Source: Isoetes taiwanensis (Eukaryota; Streptophyta; Lycopodiopsida; Isoetales; Isoetaceae). From it: a stretch of 64,000 nt of DNA. Positions within the stretch are counted from its first letter, which is position 1; each line of letters begins with the position of its first letter. The notes beneath the pieces were generated by a model. That model was not told the origin of the DNA, ran no database searches, and saw nothing but the letters and a program-made list of their open reading frames with translations. The DNA is taken from NCBI GenBank assembly GCA_021234155.1, contig JAJEKV010000003.1, positions 15,546,386-15,610,385 on the forward strand, read 5' to 3'. Both the position numbers and the translations under genes were made by a program. Shown one piece after another: positions 21,796 to 33,183 of this stretch.

Positions 21796-24251
21796 TGTTG
21801 ATGGCAAACCTGGCTAAACCACCAACCTCAGGTCAAAGAAGTAATAATCTTGGTCTAGGACCTCCAGATCACTTGAGGTGATCACTCTGTGCTGGAATAT
21901 CTGTGTTTAGACCTTCAGAAAACAAGATTTCACTAGTTTCCCTAAAGCCAAAAAAGCTAGTCTTGTTCTAACAGGCACAAAACCAATGCACTCGACATTT
22001 TGAACCCAAGTAAGCATAGCATGATACAATGATATGTGAAAAAAGTGTTGTAGAAAGTCTATGCAAAGAATCTCCGAAGTTGGTGAGGAATATTGATTCT
22101 TGACTAAGTCAGAAACTATCAATGGACTGGACAGTGCACTAAATTTTGCCAAATGAAAACGATGATGAATTTTTGATCCAACTAAATTTTGACAGTGAAC
22201 ACGGGACCTGCACAATAAGTGCATGCTATTTCCAAGGTCAAAAATTCAAGTGTGATTTAAAAACATGTCTAAGCATCTAATATCTATAGAAAGAATGAGA
22301 CACTTTTGAAACATTAGGAGATTGATCTTCCCCCCTTTTTTTTTTTTACTTTTTTAACTTTTCCTTTCCCAAACGATTGTACTAAATGCAACTAGAGCCT
22401 CGGATGCAACCAGATACAGATATGTAGTTTTTTCTTTTTATTTTTCAAGTTAATTCAGATGCAAATGCTACAAATGATATTTTCCAAGGTCAGATTTTCA
22501 TTCAACTGAATCGAGTCATCACATTTGATATCATGTTAATGATCAAGATGATCAATCAACGTGACATCTCTAAAAACACACAAATCATGAATTTTTGGAT
22601 ACAAATTGATCATAATATGCCTCAAGACTGATTTCTTAAGGCGGGGAGGATCTCTCAAAGATCAATTCCGACTTCACTCTTCAGTGTACTTCGCCTTCGA
22701 ATCGGCGCAAAAAGCCCACAAATTTCTCTCATCGAACAAATCCCCTTTTAAAATCTACGTTTCCTACGGATCTTGGCAAATTCAGAGTCTTGGCTATGAT
22801 TCTGGTCGGTTTAGGTGTTTCTTTGTGTGCAGCAGGACAAAATGGTTAGCCAATGCAATGATTGCTTAGTTCGATCGAAGAAAAAACAGGTTCTTGGCAA
22901 GTTAGATTTTAGGGTTCGGAGTTTTTCTCAAGAACAATTATCCCACAAAAGCGTGGAATGAAAAAAGTCGACCAAGGTATAAATAGAGATCCATTTTCCT
23001 GTTTATTGATTACGTGGTCTCCTCCCACGCCAAGCTCGGCTCGTGTTTCGACTTGGCATGCCAGGGGGGACGCCACTTGGCAGAGGATGAGAGGGTAGAT
23101 AGATGGGGGGTAGATGTAGGTAGGTTTTGCCATTTTTTACAATGAGGCGCGTTTCCCAAGGAAGCCATTTAGAAGGTCAATATAAACTCTTTTTTGAAAA
23201 ATGTTTGTGCCAGGTGGCATGATTTCATGAGGGCTACCAGGTGGTATCATCAAATTTTCGAATGCAATACTTTGATTTTTTTGTGGGAAAAATAAATGGA
23301 GTGACTAGGCATGGGACTTGGCAAAAATGATGATGATGTGGCACTTAAGGGTTGGCAACCATTTTTTCCCCTAGTCAAAATGATTTTTTGGCAATAGGTT
23401 TAGAATGAGGTGGCAAGGAGGAAGAACAAGGCTAATAGGCTCATTTTCCAAGCATTTCAATCTTATGGTTGACCAACTTTTTGGGTTTGGTCAAAACTTG
23501 CCTAGTCATCATTTGATGATGTAAAGTGATGTGATGATGTAGAATGATGTAATGATGTTGAGTGATGTAATGGTGTGGAGTGATGTGGTGATGTGGACAC
23601 TTGTTGCTTAGGTGGCAACCTGGTGGATGACACATGGAAGTAGCAAATAATGGGTGGACCCAAGTAGCTTTGTAGGTGATGACATGTGTGTCGAGCCATC
23701 ATGCCATGTCACCTAGAAGTGGTGACTAGGCAAATTCGTGCTTAGTTTTTTCCTTTTTTCTTATTTTGGCTAGCAAAAAGTGCTTTTTTAGTTTTAGCTA
23801 CTTGGTGTGAAGTGCATGATAATGGAATGGTGTGGTGAAGAATAGTAACATGAAACTTGATGCTAGGCAATCTCTTTGGTGTAACAACTTTCTTGGAAAT
23901 TGTGCCTTAGGTAGTGGTAGGTCAACTGTGGAACAAGAGGCTATGTGTGAGATGAATAATGGTATAGGGTGTGGAGATGCAAAAAACAAAATAAGGGTAA
24001 TGGTATGTTGGAAATGAGATCAATATGAAGGAATAGAGTAGAAATGACAACATGAAGGAGAAAAATACCATTTTCATAGCTTGCAAACTTCACAGGGGTC
24101 TTCCAAACTTCTAGATGCTTAGATCCTCTCAATGTGTGACCTTGATTCCAGTTCAATGTCTTCACTTGGTTCTTCAACATAGTATCTTCTTTCTTCTGCA
24201 ATATGAATAAGATTTGATGGCACCTTGCCATGTTGCCATAGCAGGGCAACA
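21796..24251 (-). repeat. 5' LTR of B
   Basis: This is the partner of 12988-15427. It begins TGTTGATGGC at the primer site and ends GGCAACA. A TATA-like CTATTTATACC lies at 22976-22986 on the minus strand. Compared with its partner, the first 1.4 kb shows clustered small differences and the rest is almost identical. Confidence 0.92.
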
Positions 24252-24256
24252 ATTAC

Positions 24257-24487
24257 CTTACATAGGCTCTCAGTTGGGTTTAGGGTTTCCATGACCCTTG
24301 GTCTGCCTTTAATGGGTTAAAGGTTTAAAGTGCGCACATTGCTAAGTGTGCGCACCCTTGCAAGTTGCCCCCTAGGGCGCCCTTGCTTGGTTACACGTCG
24401 GCGTACACATCGTTTGAAATGGCGTATACGCGTGACGGTGCAGTACGGTATACGTCTTGAGACCGTATATCGTACTAGAACGTCACA
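24257..24487 (-). repeat. 5' LTR of A1, outer (promoter) part
   Basis: This resumes the LTR broken at 12987 and ends ACGTCACA. It contains the U3 start and the degraded TATA site (24257-24266) right beside the B insertion. Direct copies of GTACACGTCG-like words and TGACG motifs lie in this promoter end. Confidence 0.9.
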
Positions 24488-25622
24488 CATCTCCAAGTTG
24501 AATATAGCTTGAAATTTTCTTTGTCTTGTTTTTAAGTTGACTTGCTTGCTTGATTACGCATCTCTCAGCTCCTGAATCTAGCACAAGCAAGTTGTTATTA
24601 TTTTTAGTCTCATTGACAGTCAATGTGCTAAAACATTCTTTTCTTACCTCTTCATTTTCGTCCAACTCCTCCTTCTCTGAGTTGTCCACTTCCTTTGTCA
24701 GGTTCACAGCTGAAGTATTTCTGCCTCTTCCTCTTCCTTTATTATTAAACCTTCCTCTCAAATTTCCCCTTGGATCTCCTCTTCCTCTCCCTTTGGCAAA
24801 GTCTTTTGGACTTGAGCAGTTTGCTGCTTGATGTCCCAGCCCATCACAGTTAAAATACCTATTGTCCTTTACTAAATTAGGACAATTGTATTTTAGGTGA
24901 CCTTAGTTATTGCAGTGATAACATGGTCCCACTTTACTTTTCTCTGTTCTGCCCTTTCCCTTACCAGCATACAAGATCTCAAAATGTTCTTCATGTTCCC
25001 TTATTAATTTCTTTTGTTCAAGTTCTATTTTTATCATTAATTCTGCATCTTCCGTGGACTTAGCAATATTTCTAACCAAAGTAGATAACTGATCATAATC
25101 AGAGAAAGCTCGTGCAATAGACATCACTTGATGTTCATTAGTTATTGTGACTCCTGCTGCTTTTAAATCTGCTATTAAATTGTCAAACCTTTGGAAGAAT
25201 TCTGTTATATCATCCTTTTCATGAAATTTCAAATTTCTGAGTTCTCTATCAAGAACATCCAATTGAGATGATGTCTTATTCTCATAGGTTTTGATTAGAT
25301 ATTTCCAAATTGCCCTAGGGTGCATTCCTCTTACTTTCAACAAAATACTAGGGCTCAACTTGACTGTAACAATACTCTTAGCTTCTATCAACTTAGCACT
25401 TATGTTTGAGCTGGTTACCTCTACTTCTCCATAACTGGAACCTTCTTCTGCTGCAGTGTTGATCACAGCTGCTGTACCACTGGCTTCATTATTTCCAACA
25501 TAGGACCATAGTCCCTCCACTTCCAAGATCTCCTTGATCTTTTCCTTCCATACTTGAAAGCCTCCTGTGCCTTTGAACACTTCTACTGCACTCAATAAAG
25601 ATGCACCCAGTCTAGTAGTCAT
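24488..25622 (-). pseudogene. gag-protease start of copia element H (truncated by A1)
   Basis: A Ty1/copia gag starts at the ATG at 25622 (MTTRLGASLLS). It has the copia gag core (FQVWKEKIKEIL, AIWKYLIKTYENK, ITEFFQRFDNLIADL) and a CCHC knuckle, CYHCNN-stop-GHLKYNC, with an in-frame stop at about 24902. A Gly/Arg-rich segment follows, then the protease motif LLVLDSGAERCVI (near 24580). Coding stops where A1 is inserted at 24487/24488. The rest of pol would lie left of the window. Confidence 0.88.
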
Positions 25623-25630
25623 AATTGTTA

Positions 25631-25642
25631 GCTCTGATACCA
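25631..25642 (-). other. Primer-binding site of copia element H
   Basis: The minus strand reads TGGTATCAGAGC, the initiator-Met tRNA site typical of copia elements, one base from the LTR beginning at 25644. Confidence 0.9.
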
Positions 25643-25643
25643 A

Positions 25644-26447
25644 TGATATAAATTCAATGGTTAATCAACTATTTCTTCAATCCTTATGACTAACTAGACA
25701 TGAACATGTAATGATAAAATGATAAAGATAATGAATTCCCAAATTTGCATGAATACCATTACAAATAAACACTGTTCATTTGGTCATTGACTCGAATACT
25801 GTAGCATATTTGACCGAGAGCACAAGCATACTATTACACGACCATTTCCTGTCTTCACTGTACATGATCTTTGATTGCATCTTAATTTATAGGGCCAGAC
25901 CTCACCGAAAGGTGTAGATCCGGCCGCTTCGCAGGCTCCATAGCTATAGCAGATCGGTGCTCGATCTTTCTTCTGTTTCTATATTCAAACCGATATTCCC
26001 TCCACCGAAATCAACCCTAAATTTACAATTTCATTTCAATGGTCTTAAAAGATATCCCCTTTAAATTTTACCTATGTTGTATAAACCATAGGATCAATAA
26101 TGTTCTAGCCTTTTTCAAATGTTTCCAACACACCTATGTTCTATAAACCATAGGTCTATGTGTTTTATCCTTTTTAACAGTCTGCATCTGATCTCCACTA
26201 TATCCAATCCCAACCTTCTTGATCTCAGATAATTTGAAAGAACCTCTTTTTGAGCCCTCGGTAGTCATTATCTCTGATTGTCTAGTATCATCATTGCTGC
26301 AAAGGTTTTTCCCTTGAAAACCTTTCGAGGCAGGGGCTTTTTAATCCTAGTAGTAATGATTGTACTAGCCCATTGTATGGGTCCCAAGACCTATTGATCT
26401 CCGTGGATGTTAAAAAAATCTATTCTATTCTATTTTATTCTAACACA
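25644..26447 (-). repeat. 5' LTR of copia element H
   Basis: It starts TGATAT beside the primer site and ends TAACACA, so the coding-sense ends are TGTGTTA...ATATCA. Length is about 804 bp. The outer edge is set by the TG/CA rule and by the right flank, which aligns to the LTR of the B superfamily. It contains ATTCT-type pentamer runs near 26421-26440. Confidence 0.75.
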
Positions 26448-27499
26448 AGACTACAGAGCTTGGGAATCTGTTTAATGACTGTATGATATTGATGTGAATG
26501 AAAATCCGACCCTTGATGTTACATCTCAGTTTAATTTGCACTTAACTTTCCAAACAAGGTAAAATAAAAAGGTAAAAATATATTTGAAGGTAAATTTCTT
26601 TATCAGAAACACATTGTAGGTCATATTACATTATATCTTATTCTGTTGATCTAATCCCAAAATATAACTACATTAAATTGCATTCTAAACCAATCAGTGT
26701 AAGCATTTAAGAGGTTTTGTGACTGCAAATAGATCAGTGCATGAATAGAGAATCATTTATTAAAAAAAAAGAGCATAAAAAAGTTTGAAAAGATATAAAA
26801 AGAATAGAATAGAATAGAGCAACCTGAATTTGCTTGTTCTTGTTTCTGTTGCATGTCATTGCATTTTCCAAGCAAAAAATTCCACCATGAAGATTCCTGC
26901 TGCAATTGGATCAAATGAGCAGTTCTCCCTTGTTTGCAGACCACTAGGAGTTGTAGAATATCTTCAAAGCTCAGAAAGGACCAGCAAAAATCAATTTGCA
27001 AAGAATTGCTTGCTGTTTTCTCACTGTAACAGTCTATTTGCAAACATCTTGAATTTAAAGGCTTTCTTGCATCTGCTTTTGCAAAAAGAGTGTTTAATTC
27101 CTGTGTGCATCAGAGAGAGGATCAAGTGTCATAACTCAAAAAAGATTCATATCCTTCGATTTGCAAAAATTTGCTCACTGCCAGGGATATTGACTCATTT
27201 TTGACCTAGTCAGAACTGAACATTTGAGTGATCTCTGCAAATCTTTTGGCATCTAACTTTTGGCTTTGCATTCCTTAAGACTTTAAGCAACTTTAGCATT
27301 TGAAATCATGATCAAATCTCTCTTTGCTTGCAAGTGGTATCATTCTTCCTGAAGCAGTCTTTTTTCTGATTTGGGAAAGCAGTGCTAAACTTGTGTTCAG
27401 GCTTTGTTTTTGGGATTTCTTCACATAGAGTGGTTGCCTTAAGCAACTTGGAGGTTCTTAGCCATCAAGGTTGAAGGTTTGCCAGGAACACCTTCAACA
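26448..27499 (+). repeat. 3' portion of the 5' LTR of E
   Basis: It ends ...CCTTCAACA directly before the primer site. It shares blocks with 57590-58458 (F LTR): GAGCTTGGGA, a TGAAtGAAAATcCGA-like block and the GCCAGGAACACCTTCAACA terminus. The left part lies beyond H, outside the window. Confidence 0.78.
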
Positions 27500-27502
27500 T
27501 TT

Positions 27503-27518
27503 TGGAGGTTCTACTGAG
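27503..27518 (+). other. Primer-binding site of E
   Basis: TGGAGGTTCTACTGAG follows the LTR end after three T residues. It is the same site as in B and F with two changes, consistent with a tRNA-Gln-like primer and an older copy. Confidence 0.65.
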
Positions 27519-27541
27519 ATCACCTCCTGGATTTTGAACTT

Positions 27542-27769
27542 ACGGCTCCAAGAAGGAATAATGACAATTTTGAGCATATAGAAGCACAGCAGAACACAGA
27601 AGCACATCCTGTACTGCAAGGTGTGGCTATCCAAGCTAATGGAAGTATCCCCTATCATTATTTCGAGCTTAGCATGCCTATTCCCCCTCCTACTTTTGAT
27701 CCTAGTGTCAATGCCAATAATTTCTTAAAAACTTTTGAGAAGTATTATCAAGAACATGGTTACAAGAAA
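27542..27769 (+). pseudogene. gag of E, first part
   Basis: This aligns with F gag (58501 onward), but the start codon is ACG where F has ATG. YHYFELSMPIPPPTFDPS and ANNFLKTFEKYYQEHGYKK are clear. It is cut at 27769 by A2 and resumes at 51229 without loss apart from the duplicated agaaa. Confidence 0.85.
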
Positions 27770-29262
27770 TGTGACGTCCCCTACTCGTATACGATGCCCA
27801 CACCGTATACAAACATGAGTTCATCCCCCGCACCAGCTCCACACTGATACAGGGCCCTCCACATATCACTGTGACCGTCTAGAGTCCGCAGTGGGAAGAG
27901 TGAAGGGGTCATTTTACCCCGTCTCCCTCAGGGCCTACCTAGCTGCGGAAGCATAAACATACACGTCAGTAACATAACATCATATATCCACCTCGAAGGG
28001 TGGCACATCAGCGTCTGCATAGACAAAGATCAGCACAATACAAAGGAAGTTCCTACCCAAGGCTCAGACTCCAGGGAATGACTGACTAGCTTGGGTCTCC
28101 GAGTTCGAAGTCGCGCATGAATCATGACAATGGATTTGGGCGGCATAAGAACATGGCTTAGGGTTGTCCACTCCATCCGCCCCTCCCATGCACACTTTGC
28201 GTAGTAGGTTGAAAAGTGTTGGGACTGACTAGCCAGCCGGGTGCATAGCCAAAGGGGCTACTCTGGGTTACATCTCCCGGTCCCCGATGGGGCAGGTAGG
28301 GATCACTCCCTCCAGAGATCTACATGCTGACCCAAGGTGACTAGAGGGCCACTGCCCTTATTCGACTTAACCCACTGGAAGGTGAACACCACCCCACGGG
28401 TGTCGAGCCCATGCCTTGCCCACACTCAGTGGCAAGCCATTAGACCTAGTCACTCTGATCCCCGGTAGACTTTACACGCCAGAGGGATCTGTCAAGGGTC
28501 AGGACACGAACCTCATTCTAAGCCAGTCTGGCCCCTTCACCCACAACCAGGTGGGCTCTTGTACACAGGCCGAATTCTAATAATGCACTAAGAGGGACTA
28601 GCTAGAAGCATCATCTACTAAGCTTTAAGTCTCTACCCCCCTTCCCAATACAATGAGTCCACAGAATACATCCGTCCATCATATGAACATAAATAATAAG
28701 AACTAATCTAATACATAGAGTTAGGTTCTTTAGTTAGAGTCAATCTCAGGATCAGCTTGGCTACTAAGGGCGATTTAATAGGCTAAACCTACTGGTTCGA
28801 AGGCTGGACTAAGGTTTAGGCTATTCAATCGACCAAATACCTGATCCCTGGTTCACTCCTCTTGATCCGAAGGCGTCCATGTCTCTGTTCTACCTCGAGA
28901 TGCGGTCGGAAGGGTGATCTGACAAGCTGGGGCGCACAGGCAGATCGTGGGAGTTGGAATTGACTCCTCAGGCGCGCGAATCGGAGCTCGAAAGGTCTGT
29001 GGGCGAAAAAGGGAATGTTAGCGTTTGATGCCTTATGTAGGCTATCAGTTAGGTTTAGGGTTTCCATGACCCTTGGTCTACCTTTAATGGGTTAAAGGTC
29101 TAAAGGTGCGCGCATTGCTAAATGTGCGCACCATTGCAAGTTGCCCCCTAGGGCGACCTTGCTTGGGTACACGTCGGCGTACACGTCGACTGGACGGCGT
29201 GTACGCGTGACAGCGCAGTACGGTATACATCTTGAGACCGTATATCCTACTGGAACGTCACA
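27770..29262 (-). repeat. 3' LTR of A2
   Basis: About 1.49 kb, beginning TGTGACGTCCCC and ending ACGTCACA. It is nearly identical to 49739-51228 except for small complex differences around 28080-28240, at places where the partner has CAG, CAGAG or CTG. Confidence 0.95.
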
Positions 29263-29275
29263 TTCTTCCCACCTT
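29263..29275 (-). other. Polypurine tract of A2
   Basis: The minus strand reads AAGGTGGGAAGAA, adjoining the 3' LTR, as in A1. Confidence 0.85.
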
Positions 29276-30141
29276 GAATTGATGCTGTCCGCAGCATCAT
29301 GGGTCTCCCCACCTTGGGACCTTCTTAACCTGCAATCAACCTCATGCATACCACATGCTTATTATTACAGTTATACATTTAATAGGATTACCTCAAGGTA
29401 ATATTTATAGAACATTATTATACTTTTATCCAATCCAATGGTTATCACTTATGTCATTATAACAATAACTCCTAATGTTTCGGTTTATTATATTATATAT
29501 ACAATTATTGCTCGAGGTACTCTTTATTCTTTGCAACACATTACAACGAAATTGTGTTGCAAGTCTTCGTAGTTCGATCTCCTGGCCCTCCGGAGCGCTC
29601 TATTGGCCTGCAGGTCAACACTACGTTAGTACCATTAATATTAATAAAAATTTTTGGTTATATGGTGACCACCCCACCTATCTACATGGATGCATGGCTA
29701 ATCTCTCGGCGTAGGAAGAGGGTGAATCTTCCATTATGGCCGAGGAGACAGCGCCTATATGCCTATATGCCACTCATGCCTACACCTTTAGTTGCCCAGC
29801 GTGGAGGATAGGTCCTTCCCGTATATGGGGCGTGAAGGCCAGATTCCTCCTATCAAAGCATATATGGGGCTAGAGGTGCTTTTCCTATCAATGCATTCCT
29901 CAATGACCTCCTTTCTCTCGAGGTGGTCTACTTCCGTGGGACAGAAGTAGACTTTCCAAGCAGCACCGCGGTCATGCCTACATTGACATTACACCACGTC
30001 CTAGAGATCACCGTAGTGATCTCATTATCGGTTACAACGCATGCAACCCTTACCTCATAGGTTGCATGCGTAGATTATACTTAACTAGGCAAGCTATTAA
30101 TCTACACAAATCGACATGCCTGAGCCGATTTCTTTGGAGAT
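29276..30141 (-). other. 3' UTR of A2 with three conserved hairpins
   Basis: It matches the A1 3' UTR without the MITE. Hairpins lie at 29926-29952, 30004-30023 and 30037-30071, with stems of 9, 8 and 12 bp. No coding capacity is evident. It ends in the gagat target duplicated by C. Confidence 0.75.
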
Positions 30142-30718
30142 TGTTAGTCCTGTGCCTCCTGGTACAGGACTATTCATGCATACGTCAGACCAGGTCAAGC
30201 TCAAAGATCCTCAGTCAACCACGGGTCAGACATCCAAGCCTCCGCAGAAGACTAAGCAGCAGGCCACGCAGTCAAAGCCTTTGGCTGTCAACAAGAGGCG
30301 CCGCTCAGACAAGTGACGGCCCGTCACCGCCCGCGTCAGCGTCAGCGTGATTCTAGGCACTTCAAGAGGCACCGCCAACATTCCTGCAAATCAGGCCTCC
30401 TTCCAGGAGTCGGCACCGAGATCAGTCAGAGTGTCTATATTGGGCCCAAGGCCATTGTACTATATATATGAGTAGAGTTAGCTCATAAGTTTTTAGATGA
30501 GTTTTGAGTCTTGTCTCCTTTCAGTTTTCTCTCTATTGCGAGAGCTCATGTATTTTCATCATTGATATCAAGGAAGCTTATCATCTTTCTCTCATTTGTT
30601 CTGTTCTCTTCTTTTTCTTCTCTTTCAGCAAATCCCGCGTGACATAGTCCCCCGGACTCTCCTGTTAGATCCACGGGTCCTCACAGAGGGCTGTCTTCCA
30701 GGAGTTCCCGAACCCAGA
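30142..30718 (+). repeat. 5' LTR of C (main part; last 9 bp at 33128-33136)
   Basis: It begins TGTTAGTCCTG. A TATA box (CTATATATATGAG, near 30460) precedes a T/C-rich leader. D interrupts it at CCAGA, and the LTR finishes CCCCAAACA at 33136. The CAG positions here are often CGG or CGA in the 3' LTR. Confidence 0.92.
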
Positions 30719-33122
30719 TGATATGGTTTAAGGTTAATAACTAATAATGGTGCTCGGGGGAGTGGCCTTGCATGGAACAATATTTATTGATATGATCAAG
30801 TAAGAAAGTCATCCAGTAGGTCCAAGCCTTGCTATTATCAAAGAGGGAGCTAAAAATAAACCTTGACCTTTATTTAGAAGCAAAAAGGCAAAAAAGGTAT
30901 TATTACCTATAAAAAAGGACAACTTTGAGAGGTGATATCTCCGCAACCACAACTCAGAAATCAGCGATCCTTACCTTTTTGGAAAGCTCTTGACGTCTAG
31001 TTTCCAGATTGGGCTTGGTTGTCCATAGATTCCTTACGGTTTGAAAGTTATGCCCAGAAAGGTGCATAGGGGTCTGAGTTGACTGCACAGCTAGATCTGC
31101 TTCTTCCTATGTTGATGATGAGCCTAGCCTTACCTTCTAGTATCTTCTCTTGTTCCTTGCTTGATCATATCATTAGAAGGAGTTCATGTAACACCAGTGG
31201 TTGGTGGCTAGAAAGAGTTTGTTCTTATACAGTCTTGCGGAGTAGCTTGACTTGGTGATATCTCTTCTAGTTGGTCCGGTTGGGTGGTAAAACGAGTACC
31301 CTGTGGTATTTTGCTTTCTAATTAGTTGATGAATTTGCAGGAAGATTAGAGCATTCGTATCAATTGGTATCGAGCCCAGTTCAGTCTTTTACCAACGGAG
31401 TGGGTGATGGAAGGCGTTGAAATTTTAAGTGGCAAGAGGTCCAAGAGGGGTAAATCGCAAATAGGTTACCTCTTGTCTGGTATGAAATTGATGTTTAGGG
31501 ATTGTGATTGGAATCTTTAGATATTTCTTATTGCATCCTTAGGGCTGAGATTGATGCCTCAAGGTTGGAAAGAGTTGGTGCTCTTGACCAAGTGATTGGA
31601 ATGAGCGTATGCCAGGTCCACGATTGGAATGAGCGGATGCCACGTCCAAGAGATTGGAATGAGTTGGTGCTCATGTCCATGTGAATAGAATGTTTGTTGT
31701 TCCTGATGTTCGCAGGTCTTCTGGTTGGTGCTGGAGATTGCAAACTGGAATAAAAACTGATCAAAAGTTGGTGCTTCTGGTGGAGGTTAGTAAATATTTT
31801 GTTTTAAACTAACCTATACTTTGAGGCAAATTAAGTTGATGTTCAACTTGTGGTTTTTGAAGACTAAGTTTATTCCTGAGAAGGGAAGGGAAAATATCTT
31901 TCTTGTTCAAGTTGAATGGTGATATTTAACTTGAAGGACTGGAAAGGGTTTACTTTCTGTCCGAGTAGAAAAAGCTACTTAGAGCATCAGAAAGGGCTAG
32001 GAATGCCACGACTGTTCAAGTGAGGGACGCCTACTTGATGGATCAGTATGGAGATTTTTCTGTCCAAGTGCGGACCCTGCCTTGGAGGATCAGAAAAAGA
32101 ACATTCCTAGGGGGACAAGATTAGTCCCAAGAAGGGAAAGACTAACATGCTTTTTAGAAATTGATTAGATCAATTTTGAAAAAGGATCTTTGATGGTTTC
32201 CTTCGGGATGTAAATGAGACTTCTGGCGCAGGAGTATGAGCGAACTTTGCCAGAATTCCTTATTAACGATTATAAGGATGTCAAGTCCTCTAAGTAAATT
32301 GAGGCCATTTCTAATAGAATTGAAATGAAAGACCTCTAAATGAACTGAGGCAATTTTCAGCCTAAAGGGCTGGACTTGACAACTTTTTATTATGCAGGTT
32401 GTAGCCATGGACTTGGTTGTATCAAATTTCCCATATAATTTCTTGATCGAGGACGATCAATCCTGAGAAGGGGAGGAATTGATATGGTTTAAGGTTAATA
32501 ACTAATAATGGTGCTCGGGGGAGTGGCCTTGCATGGAACAATATTTATTGATATGATCAAGTAAGAAAGTCATCCAGTAGGTCCAAGCCTTGCTATTATC
32601 AAAGAGGGAGCTAAAAATAAACCTTGACCTTTATTTAGAAGCAAAAAGGCAAAAAAGGTATTATTACCTATAAAAAAGGACAACTTTGAGAGGTGATATC
32701 TCCGCAACCACAACTCAGAAATCAGCGATCCTTACCTTGTTGGAAAGCTCTTGACGTCTAGTTTCTAGATTGGCTTGGTTGTCCATAGATTCCTTACGGT
32801 TTGAAAGTTATGCCCAGAAAGGTGCATAGGGGTCTGAGTTGACTGCACAGCTAGATCTGCTTCTTCCTATGTTGATGATGAGCCTAGCCTTACCTTCTAG
32901 TATCTTCTCTTGTTCCTTGCTTGATCATATCATTAGAAGGAGTTCATGTAACACCAGTGGTTGGTGGCTAGAAAGAGTTTGTTCTTATACAGTCTTGCGG
33001 AGTAGCTTGACTTGGTGATATCTCTTCTAGTTGGTCCGGTTGGGTGGTAAAACGAGTACCCTGTGGTATTTTGCTTTCTAATTAGTTGATGAATTTGCAG
33101 GAAGATTAGAGCATTCGTATCA
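30719..33122 (+). mobile_element. Element D: small non-autonomous LTR element
   Basis: LTRs at 30719-31362 and 32480-33122 (644 and 643 bp) differ at only a few positions, so insertion is recent. Ends are TGATAT...GTATCA and the target duplication is ccaga. A primer site TGGTATCGAGCC (31365-31376) is an initiator-Met site missing one base. The polypurine tract AGAAGGGGAGGAAT lies at 32466-32479. The 1.1 kb interior has no gag or pol. It has three tandem units starting GATTGGAATGAG (31594-31681). It must borrow proteins from another element. Confidence 0.93.
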
Positions 33123-33137
33123 CCAGACCCCAAACAC

Positions 33138-33158
33138 TGTCGCCGCTGCCGGGTCTGA
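33138..33158 (+). other. Primer-binding site of C (tRNA-Asp-like)
   Basis: TGTCGCCGCTGCCGGG follows one base after the LTR. It resembles the complement of a plant tRNA-Asp 3' end as I remember it (TGGCGCCGTTGCCGGG), with two mismatches, one in the TGG itself. Confidence 0.5.
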
Positions 33159-33183
33159 TTTTCTCCTACTTTCTTCTGTCGCC

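Larger units (their letters stand above)
12988..24251 (-). mobile_element. Element B: Ty3/gypsy element with extra RNase H
   Basis: This complete but decayed LTR element lies inside the A1 5' LTR. LTRs of about 2.45 kb (12988-15427 and 21796-24251) have TGTTG...CAACA ends. The internal region is read on the minus strand as gag, protease, an extra RNase H, RT, gypsy RNase H and integrase. The flanking 5-mers are gttac and attac, a duplication with one mismatch. Related LTRs and gag fragments (E, I, F) occur elsewhere in the window, so the family is common in this genome. Confidence 0.92.
1..24487 (-). mobile_element. Element A1: Ty3/gypsy chromovirus carrying a histone H3 gene (nested B inside)
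   Basis: This LTR retrotransposon is read on the minus strand. Its 3' LTR lies at 1-1414 (left end outside the window) and its internal region at 1415-11728. Its 5' LTR is 11729-12987 plus 24257-24487, split by element B. In coding order it has the PBS, ORF1 (histone H3 fusion), ORF2 (unknown), gag, then pol with protease, RT, RNase H, integrase and chromodomain, then the polypurine tract. LTRs are about 1.5 kb with TGTGACGT...ACGTCACA ends. It inserted into copia element H. Several stops and frameshifts make this copy non-autonomous. Confidence 0.93.
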
